A stretch of 64,000 nt of DNA from Haladaptatus paucihalophilus DX253 (GCF_000376445.1 NZ_AQXI01000003.1:257450-321449), one strand, 5' to 3'. Shown: positions 13,083 to 22,970, counted from the stretch's first letter. The notes: generated by a model not told the origin, from the letters alone. A program made the numbers and translations.

Positions 13083-14042
13083 CTACGCCGACCGGTATCG
13101 CGGCACCGACAGCGCGTTTTTCAGCGGGAGATAGGCGTAGACGTGTTCGGTACCCAACGAGCCGACGCGGGGGAGTTTGCCGCCCTCGGGAGTGAGGCTG
13201 TGGGCCAGCGTGTAACAGAGCGCGTAGTTCAGCCGGAAGCTATCCCGAACCATCGTCTCCGGGAACGCCGTCGTCAGTCCCTCGAAGACGTCTCGGCCGC
13301 GCTCTTCGGCCGTCGCACAGCCGGGTTCGGGGAAGAACTTGCGCGAGAAGAAGGCGTAGGCGTGCGGGTCCTCGAAGAAGTCGGGGAGGATGTCCGTAAT
13401 CGAGGCCCCTCGGGCACCGATTCGGTCCTCGCGGATGCACGAAAGCGCCTCGACGGACCGCACTTCCGGCGCTGGTGCCTCCGGCGAGCGGTCCATGAAC
13501 GCGTCGATACAGCACTCGGGGTAGCCGTGGAGGCCGCCCTGATAGCGTTCGAACTCGCGTTCGGTGTCCTCCACGACGCCGACGACGTTTCGGCGGATTA
13601 TCTCCCCGGCGTCCGGCGCGTCGCCCTCGCGGAAGAAGTACGCCCGGAGGCCGAAGTCGATGCCGTTCCCGCCGGTCCGGACGAACTCGGGCACGGTGAG
13701 GCAGTCGCCGGGGAACGCCGACCGAAGCCGCTTCGTTTCGGGCATCGACCGGTACGTTTCGTGGACGTTGTTCGCCGCGTGTTCGAGCGTCCCGACGGAC
13801 AGCGAGTTCAAGTGTATCGAGGCGTTCTGGACGATTTCGTAGGATTCTTCGAGCGCCGCGATTCGGTCCGTGAAGGACGCGCTGTCGAGGTTTCGGAGCA
13901 CGGAGAGTTGGTTTTCGAAGTAGAGGTCGCTCATCTGGATGCTCGCACCGTCCTTGCGTCCCACGAGGACGGGCGCGGTTTCGAGCGCGGCGAATGCGGG
14001 AAGCGACGAGAGCGCCGTCGCGTCGAACGATGACGAAGACAT
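13083..14042 (-). CDS. DUF483-like cysteine-motif protein
   Basis: 319 residues, soluble and acidic. The distinctive motif GLHGYPECCIDAF near residue 170, with adjacent cysteines, resembles the (Y/F)PxCC.xAF signature of DUF483 proteins. Other Cys residues (LSCIRED, PGCATAEER, YALCYTLAHS) could bind metal or an Fe-S cluster. It is convergent with the propeller gene (30 nt) and divergent from the membrane protein at 14167. Function unknown; family assignment is from motif memory. Confidence 0.65.
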   Translation of the reverse strand: MSSSSFDATALSSLPAFAALETAPVLVGRKDGASIQMSDLYFENQLSVLRNLDSASFTDRIAALEESYEIVQNASIHLNSLSVGTLEHAANNVHETYRSMPETKRLRSAFPGDCLTVPEFVRTGGNGIDFGLRAYFFREGDAPDAGEIIRRNVVGVVEDTEREFERYQGGLHGYPECCIDAFMDRSPEAPAPEVRSVEALSCIREDRIGARGASITDILPDFFEDPHAYAFFSRKFFPEPGCATAEERGRDVFEGLTTAFPETMVRDSFRLNYALCYTLAHSLTPEGGKLPRVGSLGTEHVYAYLPLKNALSVPRYRSA

Positions 14043-14166
14043 GGCTGTGGGTTACCGGCACGGCCGCAAATACATTCTGGGTCGCAAAGCCGCGGGCGTG
14101 GTCCGGCGAGAATCGCGCGGCGAAGAACCGCAGTTGCTTTTCCCGTTCGGCTACTACGGGCGCACA

Positions 14167-15666
14167 ATGAACGGTGGACTCGGGGGGCGTTTCGGAATCG
14201 GGCGACGGTTCCGAATCGCGCTCACAGCCCTTCTCGCGGTCGGACTGGTGTCGGGGGTGGCGAGCGCACACCAAGTCCCGAGCGAGAAGTTCGCCTCGCC
14301 GCTTCCGCTGTCGCTGCTGTTTCTCGGTGCGGGCGCGACCGTCGCGCTGACGGCGGGGTGGCTCGCGTTCACCGAGCGGACGCCCGCGGAGGGGACGCGC
14401 CGGACCCGCGTTCTCACCGTCCCGGCGTCGATTTCGACCCCGATTCGGGTCGGGGTTCGGCTCGTCTTCTTCGCCGGGTTCGCCGCCGCGCTGGGTCTCG
14501 GCGTCGTCGGGCGACAGGTGCCGGTGGAGAACTTCGCAACCGTGTTCGTGTGGCCGGTCTGGTTCCGCGGGGTCGCCCTCCTCTCGATTCTCCTCGGGAC
14601 GGTGTGGGCCGTCCTCTCGCCGTGGCGAACCTTCTACGACGGACTCACGTGGCTCGAAGGAGAACGGGTGGCCGTCGCCGAATCCTATCCGAAATGGCTC
14701 GCCAGTCGGGCCGCGTTCGCCGGTTTCGTCCTCCTCTTGGGCATCTTCGAGAACCTGACCTACGTCCCCAACAGCCCGCGGTTGACGACGGGAGTCCTCG
14801 CGGTGTACACCATCCTGATGGTGCTCGGAAGCGTTCTGTACGGGGTCGAGTGGTTCCGCCGCGCCGACCCGCTTGCCGTCCTCTACCGCCTCTTCGGGCG
14901 GGTCGCGTCGATAGCTATCGAGCGGACGGACGAGGGCGGGACTGAAATCTCGCTCCGAGCGCCGTGGCGGGGGAGCGTCGAGCCGGTTCGGGACTTTTCG
15001 CTGGTCGCCTTCGTCGTCACCGCCGTCTACACCGTGAGCTTCGACGGCTTCACCAACACGCGGACGTACCAAGACGTGCTGTTCGACGCGCGCGACCTGC
15101 TCGGGACGGGACCCGAGACGAGCGTCCTGCTGTACGCCGCCGGTCTCGTCGTGTTCGTCGTCTCGTTCGCGCTCGCCAGTTGGCTCGTCGAACGCCTCGG
15201 CGAGCGCGAGCGAGGGACGCGCACCGCTCGTGCCACCGACGCGGAAACGGACGGCGGGCGGGTGTCCGCCGACGATGGCGCGCCGCTCCTGCCGGGGTGG
15301 CGCGGTGCCGCACGGGCCTTCGCGCCGACGGTGCTCCCCATCGCGGCGGCCTACGAGGTGGCCCACAACTACACCTACGTGTTCCGCAACCTCGGGCAAC
15401 TCGTCGCCGTGGCGCTCGAACCCGTCGCGCCGGGCGTTCAAGCCGTGAACCCGCTCGGATGGCTCTCGCTCCCGGCGTTCTGGGGGTCGCAAGTCCTCCT
15501 CATCGTGCTGGGACACGTCATCGCGGTGGTCGCCGCCCACTACGTCGCGGTCGAGCGGTTCGAAACCGCGTCCGCCGCGCGACGGGGGCACCTCCCGCTG
15601 GTCGTCCTGATGGTCGGCTACACGGTGCTCTCGCTGTGGATAATATCGCAACCGGTGGTCTCGTAA
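14167..15666 (+). CDS. large haloarchaeal multi-spanning membrane protein
   Basis: 499 residues with about 10-12 hydrophobic segments. It opens with a signal-like segment (IALTALLAVGLVSGVASAHQ) and ends VVLMVGYTVLSLWIISQPVVS. Conserved-looking charged loops include WLASRAAFAGF, GVEWFRRADPLAVLYRLF and AAAYEVAHNYTYVFRN, where His/Tyr-rich residues in or near a helix suggest a metal or cofactor site. No named family was recognised. The start is set at the ATG (14167) before the signal; the frame is open back into the divergent gene. Confidence 0.8.
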   Translation: MNGGLGGRFGIGRRFRIALTALLAVGLVSGVASAHQVPSEKFASPLPLSLLFLGAGATVALTAGWLAFTERTPAEGTRRTRVLTVPASISTPIRVGVRLVFFAGFAAALGLGVVGRQVPVENFATVFVWPVWFRGVALLSILLGTVWAVLSPWRTFYDGLTWLEGERVAVAESYPKWLASRAAFAGFVLLLGIFENLTYVPNSPRLTTGVLAVYTILMVLGSVLYGVEWFRRADPLAVLYRLFGRVASIAIERTDEGGTEISLRAPWRGSVEPVRDFSLVAFVVTAVYTVSFDGFTNTRTYQDVLFDARDLLGTGPETSVLLYAAGLVVFVVSFALASWLVERLGERERGTRTARATDAETDGGRVSADDGAPLLPGWRGAARAFAPTVLPIAAAYEVAHNYTYVFRNLGQLVAVALEPVAPGVQAVNPLGWLSLPAFWGSQVLLIVLGHVIAVVAAHYVAVERFETASAARRGHLPLVVLMVGYTVLSLWIISQPVVS

Positions 15667-15728
15667 CCGGGAAGCGAAATCGGGGTCGGGCCGAAATCAG
15701 GGTCGGGCAGGGGAGGGAGATGGGAGAA

Positions 15729-16136
15729 TCAGTCGGTAGTGAGCCACGCCATGGCGACGCCCAAGAACAGGAGTTCGACGGCTTTCGCCAGCACGCCCAT
15801 TGGTTCGAGGAGTTCCTCGGCTTCGGTCGCGGGCAGGCCGACGGTGCCGCGGGCGACGTACAGTACGACGGCGATGGCCGCGATGGCGACGCCGAGCCAC
15901 CATCCCCACCGGCGGTTCCGGTAGATTCCGACCGCGGCGACCGCCGCGGCGACGAAGTTCACGGCGAAGAGGACGCCGAGGTAGGTCGTTTCCTCCAGAT
16001 GTTCGGGTACCAAGACGAGGTGGATAACCCCCGTGAGGAGGATGAGTCCGGCACCGGCGATCACGAACAGGTGTCGTCTCGACTGGCGATTCGAGTCGGT
16101 GGCCGTCGTCTCGGCACGTTGTGTGGAAGTATCCAT
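15729..16136 (-). CDS. four-helix membrane protein, function unknown
   Basis: 135 residues with four predicted transmembrane helices (LFVIAGAGLILLTGVIHLVLV, YLGVLFAVNFVAAAVAAVGIY, WWLGVAIAAIAVVLYVARG, AVELLFLGVAMAWL). The HLVLVPEHL segment puts two His residues at a membrane edge. The start is the ATG at 16136, avoiding a Pro/Arg-rich extension. It lies downstream of the metal-ATPase gene on the same strand, but a 27-bp repeat array intervenes. Confidence 0.75.
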   Translation of the reverse strand: MDTSTQRAETTATDSNRQSRRHLFVIAGAGLILLTGVIHLVLVPEHLEETTYLGVLFAVNFVAAAVAAVGIYRNRRWGWWLGVAIAAIAVVLYVARGTVGLPATEAEELLEPMGVLAKAVELLFLGVAMAWLTTD

Positions 16137-16254
16137 AGTTGAGTAGTTTGAAACGGGGACGGGCGTCGGGTGAACCAGTCCGCCCCGTTGATTACCGATA
16201 GGACGGGGGCGAAGATAGCGACTATGGTACACGCATCGAATCTAACGGAAAAAA

Positions 16255-16389
16255 GTGACAGGGGTGGAAACGAACAGGAAGGTGACAGGGATGGGAACGA
16301 ACAGGAAGGTGACAGGGATGGGAACGAACAGGAAGGTGACAGGGATGGGAACGAACAGGAAGGTGACAGGGGTGGAAACGAACCGGAAT
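16255..16389. repeat. five tandem copies of a 27-bp repeat
   Basis: Units start at 16255, 16282, 16309, 16336 and 16363. Each reads GTGACAGGG, then ATGGGAACG or GTGGAAACG, then AACAGGAAG. The middle three are identical and the outer two share the same variant. The array ends one base before the stop codon of the metal ATPase gene, so it is its immediate 3' flank. A multiple of three keeps any frame open. No spacer structure, so not CRISPR. Confidence 0.95.
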
Positions 16390-16390
16390 G

Positions 16391-19168
16391 CTACTCTCGA
16401 AGGGACTGCGGCGTAATCCGCGACAGTCGCATCGCGTTACCCGTGATGGCCGTCGTCATGCCCGCGTCGCCGACGAGGACGGCAGCCCAGATGGGGACCA
16501 GACCGAACGGCACCGCGATTGCGAGCGCGGCCTTCGCGGCGAGGCTCGTCCAGACGTTCTGGCGGATGACGCCGTTCGCGTCGTGTGCGAGGTCGTAGAG
16601 GTACGGTAGTTTCGAGAGGTCGTCGGCCATCAACGCGATGTCGGCCGTCTCCAGCGCGGTGTCCGTTCCGGCGGCACCCATTGCGACGCCGACCGTCGCG
16701 GTGGCGAGCGCCGGGGCGTCGTTGATGCCGTCGCCGACCATCGCAACACCTCCGAACGAGGTTCGGCGGGACAACGACCGTTGCTCGTGAGCATCCCCGG
16801 ACGAGGACTGGCCCGACGACCGTTGCTCGCGCGGTCCGTCGTACCGCTCGCGGAGTTCCTCGATGGCTTCGACCTTCTGCTCGGGAAGCAGCCCGGCGCG
16901 GAACTCGTCCACGCCGACCTGCTCGGCGATGGCCTTCGCCGTTCGCTCGTTGTCGCCCGTGAGCATCACGAGGTGGTCGATACCGAGGTCGCGGAGGCGC
17001 TGTATCGCCGCTTTGGCGTCGGGGCGCACCACGTCCGCGACGGCGATCGCGCCTTCGAGTTCGCCCTCCGTCCCGCCGGATTCCATCCGACTTCCAGTCG
17101 GGCTTTGACCGACGCGGCCGACCAAGACGACCGTCTTCCCCTCGCGCTGGAGGGCCGGAACCGTTTCGTCGAGCAGGTCGAGACAGTTATTTCGCTCACA
17201 GAGGTCGCGGGTCGCCGTCGCTTCGACGCCCTCGTCCGTCGCGTGAACGTGGTTCAGGTCGAATCCGAGGTCCTCGAACAGGTCGGGTTTGCCCGCGTAG
17301 TGGGTCGTGCCGCCGAGGTCGGCGCGGACGCCCTTGCCGGTGAGGCTCTCGAAGTCGTCGATTTCGTGGTCAGCGACGCCCGCCCCGTCGGCTTCCGCGA
17401 CGATGGCCTCGCCGATGGGGTGTTCGCTCCGCGCTTCGAGGCCGCGCGCACAGCGGAGGACGTCCTCCTCGGAGTTCCCGTTGAGCGGAATCACGTCCGT
17501 GACGGTCAACTCGCCCTTCGTCAGCGTTCCCGTCTTGTCGAAGGCGACGGCTTCGACCTCGCCCATCGCTTCGAGGTGGTTGCCGCCCTTGATGAGGACG
17601 CCGTTTTTCGCGGCGCTGGTGATACCCGAGACGACGGTGACGGGGGTACTGATGACGAACGCGCAGGGACACGAGAGGACGACGAGCGTCAGGCCGTAAA
17701 CGAACCACGTCACCCACGGTGCGTCGAAGACGAGCGGCGGGACGGCCGCGACGAGCACCGCGAAGGCGAGCACGAGCGGGGTGTAGTAGTCCGCGAAGCG
17801 TTCCACGAACTGCTCGCGCTCGGTCTTGTTCCCCTGCGCGTCCTCGACCATCTCGACGATGCGCGAGAGGGTGTTGTCGCTCGCCTCGGAGGTGACTTCG
17901 ATTTCGAGATAGCCGCCCTCGTTGATGGTCCCCGCGAACACCTCGTCGCCGGGGGTCTTGTCCACGGGGACGCTCTCGCCCGTGATGGGGGCTTGGTTGA
18001 CCGCGCTCTCGCCGTCGGCGACCGTCCCGTCCATCGGGATTTTCTCGCCGGGGCGCACGAGCACCACGTCGCCGACGGCCACGTCATCGACGGGTATCGT
18101 CTCCTCCTCGCCGTTCCGCTTGACCGTCGCCTCGTCGGGCGAGAGGTCCATCAACTCCTGCAGGGAGTTTCGGGCCTTGTCCATCGAGTAGCGTTCGAGG
18201 AGTTCCGCGACGCTGAACAGGAAGGCGAGCGTCGCCGCCTCCAAGTAGAGCGATTTGCCGAACCCGATGCTCACCGCGAGCGCGCCGAGGATGGCGGTGC
18301 TCATCAGCAGGTCGATATCGAGGTTCCGATTTCGAAGGGAGTAGTAGCCGTTCGTGACGATGGCCTGCCCGCCGACGAGGACGGCCAGCAGGAACGCCGC
18401 GTCCGCGACCGTGATTTCGACGCCGCCGAGCGCGACGGCACCGCCAGCGCCGACGAGGGTGGCGTTCGCCCCAGTGAGGAGGAACTCGAACAGCAATCCG
18501 AGCGCGACGAAGACGCCGCTGGTCCACGTCTTGACGGCCCGCGTGCTCGTCCAGACGCTCTCCGTATCGAGCGACGCGTCGTCCTCGTCCGCGCTCGTCC
18601 CGGCGACGTCGTACCCGGCGTTTTCGATGGCCGCCGTCACGTCCGCCACGGACGCGGACTCGTCCGTGGAAACGGTGACGGTCCCCGCCGTGGGTCGCGT
18701 ATCGTACGCTCGAACGCCGGAAACGCCGTCGAGGGCGTTCTCGATTTTGCCCGCACAGGACGCACAGTCCATGTCCGGGACGGAGAACGTCGTCTCCGAG
18801 GCGTCGCGTTCGACCGCGTACCCCGCCTTTTCGACGCGGGTTTCGACGGCCGCGGCGTCCGTCGCCGTCGCGTCGTACTCGACGGTGAGCGTCCCGGTCG
18901 TGACTTGCGGGTCGATGGCGTCGATGCCGTCCAGTGTTCGAACGCTGCTTTCGACCTTCCCGGCGCAGGAGGGACAGTCCATGTCCGGGACGGACAACCG
19001 GACGACATCGGAATCGCCAGCGCCGTCGGTGACGACATCCGCGTCGGCCGATTCGTGGCCGTCGTCGTCGTGATGACCGTAATCGGCATCACAACCGTCG
19101 TCGGCGTCGCCACAGCCACACGAATCGGCGTCGGGGGGAATCGTCGAATCCGAACCCGTATCGTTCAT
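16391..19168 (-). CDS. P1B-type heavy-metal-transporting ATPase (Zn/Cd-like)
   Basis: 925 residues. A Cys/His/Asp-rich N-terminus (residues 15-45) is followed by two HMA domains (CPSC at about 65-68, CASC at about 132), eight transmembrane helices, the SCPCAFVIS ion-path motif near 500, the DKTGTLT phosphorylation site near 544, SEHPIGEAI and MVGDGINDAPAL. The last helix has VLVGDAGMTT, whose Asp fits Zn/Cd (P1B-2) rather than Cu pumps. It exports metal across the cell membrane. Two polar inserts are unusual for the family: QSPTGSRMESGGTEG, and a repeated EQRS stretch just before the hinge motif. Confidence 0.93.
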   Translation of the reverse strand: MNDTGSDSTIPPDADSCGCGDADDGCDADYGHHDDDGHESADADVVTDGAGDSDVVRLSVPDMDCPSCAGKVESSVRTLDGIDAIDPQVTTGTLTVEYDATATDAAAVETRVEKAGYAVERDASETTFSVPDMDCASCAGKIENALDGVSGVRAYDTRPTAGTVTVSTDESASVADVTAAIENAGYDVAGTSADEDDASLDTESVWTSTRAVKTWTSGVFVALGLLFEFLLTGANATLVGAGGAVALGGVEITVADAAFLLAVLVGGQAIVTNGYYSLRNRNLDIDLLMSTAILGALAVSIGFGKSLYLEAATLAFLFSVAELLERYSMDKARNSLQELMDLSPDEATVKRNGEEETIPVDDVAVGDVVLVRPGEKIPMDGTVADGESAVNQAPITGESVPVDKTPGDEVFAGTINEGGYLEIEVTSEASDNTLSRIVEMVEDAQGNKTEREQFVERFADYYTPLVLAFAVLVAAVPPLVFDAPWVTWFVYGLTLVVLSCPCAFVISTPVTVVSGITSAAKNGVLIKGGNHLEAMGEVEAVAFDKTGTLTKGELTVTDVIPLNGNSEEDVLRCARGLEARSEHPIGEAIVAEADGAGVADHEIDDFESLTGKGVRADLGGTTHYAGKPDLFEDLGFDLNHVHATDEGVEATATRDLCERNNCLDLLDETVPALQREGKTVVLVGRVGQSPTGSRMESGGTEGELEGAIAVADVVRPDAKAAIQRLRDLGIDHLVMLTGDNERTAKAIAEQVGVDEFRAGLLPEQKVEAIEELRERYDGPREQRSSGQSSSGDAHEQRSLSRRTSFGGVAMVGDGINDAPALATATVGVAMGAAGTDTALETADIALMADDLSKLPYLYDLAHDANGVIRQNVWTSLAAKAALAIAVPFGLVPIWAAVLVGDAGMTTAITGNAMRLSRITPQSLRE

Positions 19169-19270
19169 GGTCGAACGTAGTTACTACTGAGTTATTAATC
19201 CAGCTGCTATGAAGTGGCGTTCGGTTAGGAAGAGATTATTAAAATATAGGGATTGAGTTGTTATTCTGGG

Positions 19271-20011
19271 TTACGACGGGAGTTGCCCCGTCGCCATGAG
19301 GTACTGCAGTCCGAACAGCGTCGCGTTGTACGCGCCGTGGACGAGCATCGGAACCGCGAGATTGTCGGTGTACTCGTACAGGCTACCGAGGACGAGTGCC
19401 AGCGTGAACACGGTGGCGATGTAGACGAATTTACCGACGCTCCCGCCCAACAACGAGAAGAAGTGAATGGACGCGAAAATCGCGCTCGCCAAGACGATGG
19501 CCCGGACGGGATGGAACACCTTGCGGAGCATCCCCTGAATGAGTCCGCGGTACAGGAGTTCCTCGCCGGGGCCGATGAGCAGGAACGAGAGGGGAATCAA
19601 CAGCAGGTAGATGTCGGGATTGCCGCTCGCCATATCGACGATGGAGTTCTGCGCGGACTGAACCCCGAGGGCTTGCGTCACTTGGGAGATCAACTGGAGG
19701 AGTGCGAAAAGGGCGACGAATCCGGCGACTGCGATACCGATGTCACGAAGCGACGGGACGCGAATGTGGATAAAATCGAGTCCGAGGTTTCGATAGGAGA
19801 GGTAGCCGAGTGCGATACCACCGAACGTGACGCCTTGGAGCATGACGGCGCTGACCGCGAGGAGGAGCGCAGGTCGGTTCAGAATATCGATACCGACGGC
19901 CATGAAGGCGAGGACCGCGACCGCGGCGACGACTTGGCCGACGCCGTACGCCCCGACCGAGAGGAGGAGACCCACGCCGAACGACCGGAGCTGTGTTCCT
20001 GAATTACTCAT
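19271..20011 (-). CDS. CPBP-family intramembrane metalloprotease
   Basis: 246 residues with about eight membrane segments. Motif 1 GEELLYRGLIQG (EExxxR), motif 2 FASIHFFSLL and motif 3 MLVHGAYNATLF carry the Glu, His and Asn expected of the CAAX/CPBP (ABI, Rce1-like) protease family. The start is the ATG at 20011; seven more codons upstream are possible. Such proteins act in the cytoplasmic membrane, sometimes in peptide processing or self-immunity. No bacteriocin-like gene is adjacent. An AT-rich promoter-like gap separates it from the ATPase gene. Confidence 0.85.
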   Translation of the reverse strand: MSNSGTQLRSFGVGLLLSVGAYGVGQVVAAVAVLAFMAVGIDILNRPALLLAVSAVMLQGVTFGGIALGYLSYRNLGLDFIHIRVPSLRDIGIAVAGFVALFALLQLISQVTQALGVQSAQNSIVDMASGNPDIYLLLIPLSFLLIGPGEELLYRGLIQGMLRKVFHPVRAIVLASAIFASIHFFSLLGGSVGKFVYIATVFTLALVLGSLYEYTDNLAVPMLVHGAYNATLFGLQYLMATGQLPS

Positions 20012-20228
20012 CCGTAAGGAATACGAACGCACCCCTTCTGCGTCTTTCGGTTGCGGAACGAGAGCCGAACCGGAGCTCGAAACGCGCCGTGCGTCGTTAT
20101 TCGGGGTGAAAACGGTACGTACACGTCTCTTTCACATCCCGACCCCATTCATTTCATACGCTAAATTAAAAGTTGTTTGTCACGCTCGGTCAAAACCGGT
20201 ATATTTTCGGACGCAATAGAAGGGGGTA

Positions 20229-21674
20229 ATGGTATCAAAGCGGATGCTTCGGCTCTTCTTTGCCGGACTGGTGATACTATCCGGAGTCGCGGTCGTGAAC
20301 GCGTACGCCACGAACCCCGGAAGTTCCGCGGATTTCCGCGGCAAAACACAGTCCGAAATCAGGGCCGAAACGGGTCAAATGGTCCCCCCCCGTCAGAACA
20401 TAACGGTGATCGCAACCGACTCCAACTCCTGGCTCGGCCGTGAGGCGAGCGGCCCGCGAGCGCGGGCGGAACTCGTCGCGTTCAACCCGAACGGGTCGAT
20501 TCTGTACTACAACGACTCCCACACACGATACTGGGACGTCGACCCAGTGAAGGGAACGAAGACGACGGTCGAGTACTCCTACGCGGAGCACCTGAAGAAA
20601 GCGGAGTGTCCGACGGACTGGAACCTCTCGCGGCGCAACGTGGACCAGGAGACGTGGGACACGTACATGGACGTCCACGGCGAGGTCGGTGCCTGTACGC
20701 GGAACGGTATCGAGCGCGTCAACCTGACGACCGGCCACGTCACCCCCATCTGGTCGGAGGTCACGCCGGGGAAGGAAGCCACCCGGTATCACGACGTCGA
20801 CCGCCTGAACGAGACGCACTTCGTCGTCGCGGACATCTTCCTCGACCGCGTGTTCATCGTCAACACGACGAGCGGGACGGTCGGGTGGACGTGGAACGCG
20901 AGCGACGCGTTATCGACCAGCAAAACCGGCGGTACGTATCCTGACGACTGGACGCACATCAACAACGTCCAAGTCCTCGACGACGGCCGAATCGCGGTCA
21001 GCGCCCGGAACAACGACCGGGTGCTGTTCCTCGACCCCGGAAGCGGGTTGGAGAAGAACTGGACGCTCGGGAAGGAAGACGACTACGACGTCCTCTACGA
21101 GCAGCACAATCCCGACTTCATCAACGAGTCGAACGGCGGCCCGGCGGAACTCGTCGCCGACTCCGAGAACAACCGCGTGGTCGAGTATCAGCGCGAGAAC
21201 GGCTCGTGGGAGCGGACGTGGACGTGGCAGGATTCGAAGATGCAGTGGCCCCGCGACGCCGACCGCCTGCCGAACGGTCACACCCTCATCACCGACTCGA
21301 ACGGTAACCGCGTCTTCGAGGTGAACGAGAAGGGGAAAATCGTCTGGGACGTGCAGATAGCGTTCCCGTACGAAGCCGAACGTCTCGGCACCGGCGACGA
21401 GAGCGCGAGCGGCCTGAGCGCGCAGAAAGCGGCGCTCAAATCGAGGTCGAACGGCTTCGTCAATCAGTTCTGGATCGGCGTCAAAGACGCCATCCCCGGC
21501 AAGTACCTCAACGGTCTGATGTACATCACGCCGGTATGGATCGGCGTTCCCGAACTGTTCGCCATCCTCCTCGGGGCCCTGTCGCTCCTGACGTGGGGGC
21601 TGTTCGAACTGAAGTGGGCGGGCGTCTTCACGTCGGTCCGACAACGAATCGAGTCGCTGAACGAAACGCGATAA
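20229..21674 (+). CDS. arylsulfotransferase-like (ASST) membrane-anchored protein
   Basis: 481 residues. An N-terminal membrane segment (LFFAGLVILSGVAVVNAYA) is followed by a beta-propeller body with HDVDRLNETHFVVADIF, WTHINNVQVLDDGRIAVSARN, RDADRLPNGHTLITDSNGNR and IVWDV, the repeated pattern of the aryl-sulfate sulfotransferase family. A C-terminal helix (ITPVWIGVPELFAILLGALSLLTWGLF) would re-anchor it. The catalytic domain is therefore outside the cell. Whether it really transfers sulfate is uncertain; many haloarchaeal members are annotated only by fold. Confidence 0.82.
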   Translation: MVSKRMLRLFFAGLVILSGVAVVNAYATNPGSSADFRGKTQSEIRAETGQMVPPRQNITVIATDSNSWLGREASGPRARAELVAFNPNGSILYYNDSHTRYWDVDPVKGTKTTVEYSYAEHLKKAECPTDWNLSRRNVDQETWDTYMDVHGEVGACTRNGIERVNLTTGHVTPIWSEVTPGKEATRYHDVDRLNETHFVVADIFLDRVFIVNTTSGTVGWTWNASDALSTSKTGGTYPDDWTHINNVQVLDDGRIAVSARNNDRVLFLDPGSGLEKNWTLGKEDDYDVLYEQHNPDFINESNGGPAELVADSENNRVVEYQRENGSWERTWTWQDSKMQWPRDADRLPNGHTLITDSNGNRVFEVNEKGKIVWDVQIAFPYEAERLGTGDESASGLSAQKAALKSRSNGFVNQFWIGVKDAIPGKYLNGLMYITPVWIGVPELFAILLGALSLLTWGLFELKWAGVFTSVRQRIESLNETR

Positions 21675-21835
21675 GCTCGGCCATCGAACATATCGAATCG
21701 GCCGAAGAGAAGTAGAAGCACGGAACGAATCGGCGGGCGAACCGCCGGGCGAATCGGCAGACGAAACGACGTGACGGCCGGTCGCGCCGTCTTTTTCGGG
21801 ACGATAACGGCCAGAGCGGTCAGTGGCCGGAGGGG

Positions 21836-22867
21836 TCAGCGGTCAGAGTCGGCCGTGAGCGAGCGAAGCGCATCGAGGCGGTCGTCGATGGGAGGATGGG
21901 TTCGTACCGAAATCGGGAGCGATTCGAGCGCGCCGCCCTCGTCGCCGAACCCGCCGGGGAGGAAACAGAGCTGTTTCACGCCGTCCACGGCGCGGGCGTC
22001 TCGGTCGGACGCGGCCGGTGCGTCCTCGCCGAGCGTCCTGAGCGCACCGGCCATCGACGCCGGACTGCCCGAAAGCGTCGCGCCCGCCCGGTCGGCGATG
22101 AACTCCCGGTCGTGGGAGAGGCGACCGGCGAGCGAGACGACCGGCATCGCCAACAATCCGAGGGCGGCCCCGCCGAACAGCAGGACGAACGCGACGAGCA
22201 AGACGTAGGTGACGGTGTAGCGGACGCCGAACAGCGGCGCGTCGATGACGGCCGCGCTGGGAACGTAGAGGAGGACGATGGCGGCGAGCCAGACGGTCCG
22301 CCGGGCGGACCGAGACAGACCGAGGTCCTCCAGCAGGGAGTAGTCGTCCGCCAGTGCGGGGAGGAAGGTCGCCAAGGTCATCACCATCGCATCGCGGTTC
22401 TTGACGTGTGCGAGTTCGTGGGCGAGCACCGCGTCGAGTTCGTCGGCGGAGAGCGCGGCGAGCAAGCCGGTCGAAACGACGAGCGTCGCGCGTCGGGGCG
22501 TCCCGACGGTGAAGGCGTTGGGCACGTCCGTCTCGGCGACGGCGACGGTCGGAACCGCGACGTCCGCGCCGGTCGCAAGCCGTCGAACGGGGGCGAGCAG
22601 GTCGGGGTACTCCTCGTCGGTGACGACGGTGGCATCGACCGACGAGAGGGCTTCGCGGCGGGTGTATCGCAGTTGCGCCCACGCGACGACCGCGGTCGCC
22701 GGGACGACGAGCGCCAGCCATCCCAGTCCGGACGGGAGGGCGGTTGCGACGGGCGCGAGCCACGGGCGGAGGAGGAACGCGACACAACCCACGAGGAGGA
22801 AGTCTGCGAGCAGCACGCACGCGAGGGTGGCGATGATTCGCCGAGTCAGGGCGGGGTCTCGTGACAT
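21836..22867 (-). CDS. M48-family zinc metalloprotease (HtpX-like)
   Basis: 343 residues. The zinc site HELAHVKNRD is near residue 150, downstream of NAFTVG and LVVSTGLL, and the second metal ligand region EFIADRAGATL lies about 80 residues later. Two transmembrane helices precede the site and two follow. It probably degrades misfolded membrane proteins from the cytoplasmic side. The start at 22867 (MSRDPALTRR) is chosen over a 10-codon longer form. Divergent from the DUF4129 operon. Confidence 0.88.
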   Translation of the reverse strand: MSRDPALTRRIIATLACVLLADFLLVGCVAFLLRPWLAPVATALPSGLGWLALVVPATAVVAWAQLRYTRREALSSVDATVVTDEEYPDLLAPVRRLATGADVAVPTVAVAETDVPNAFTVGTPRRATLVVSTGLLAALSADELDAVLAHELAHVKNRDAMVMTLATFLPALADDYSLLEDLGLSRSARRTVWLAAIVLLYVPSAAVIDAPLFGVRYTVTYVLLVAFVLLFGGAALGLLAMPVVSLAGRLSHDREFIADRAGATLSGSPASMAGALRTLGEDAPAASDRDARAVDGVKQLCFLPGGFGDEGGALESLPISVRTHPPIDDRLDALRSLTADSDR

Positions 22868-22970
22868 GTCGTACGTAACTCGTCGTGGTCGCACCACATG
22901 AATGTTGGTTCAAAGACGTGTCCAGTTGGGAAGCAAGATATTTGCCTGATGGGAAAGAAACCCAACACCT

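Noticed and set aside
13240-15651. Very long minus-strand frame (about 800 codons)
   Set aside because: Antisense to two real genes; its Arg/Glu-rich composition is the typical GC-rich shadow frame.
16255-16389. CRISPR array
   Set aside because: The 27-bp units are directly adjacent with no unique spacers.
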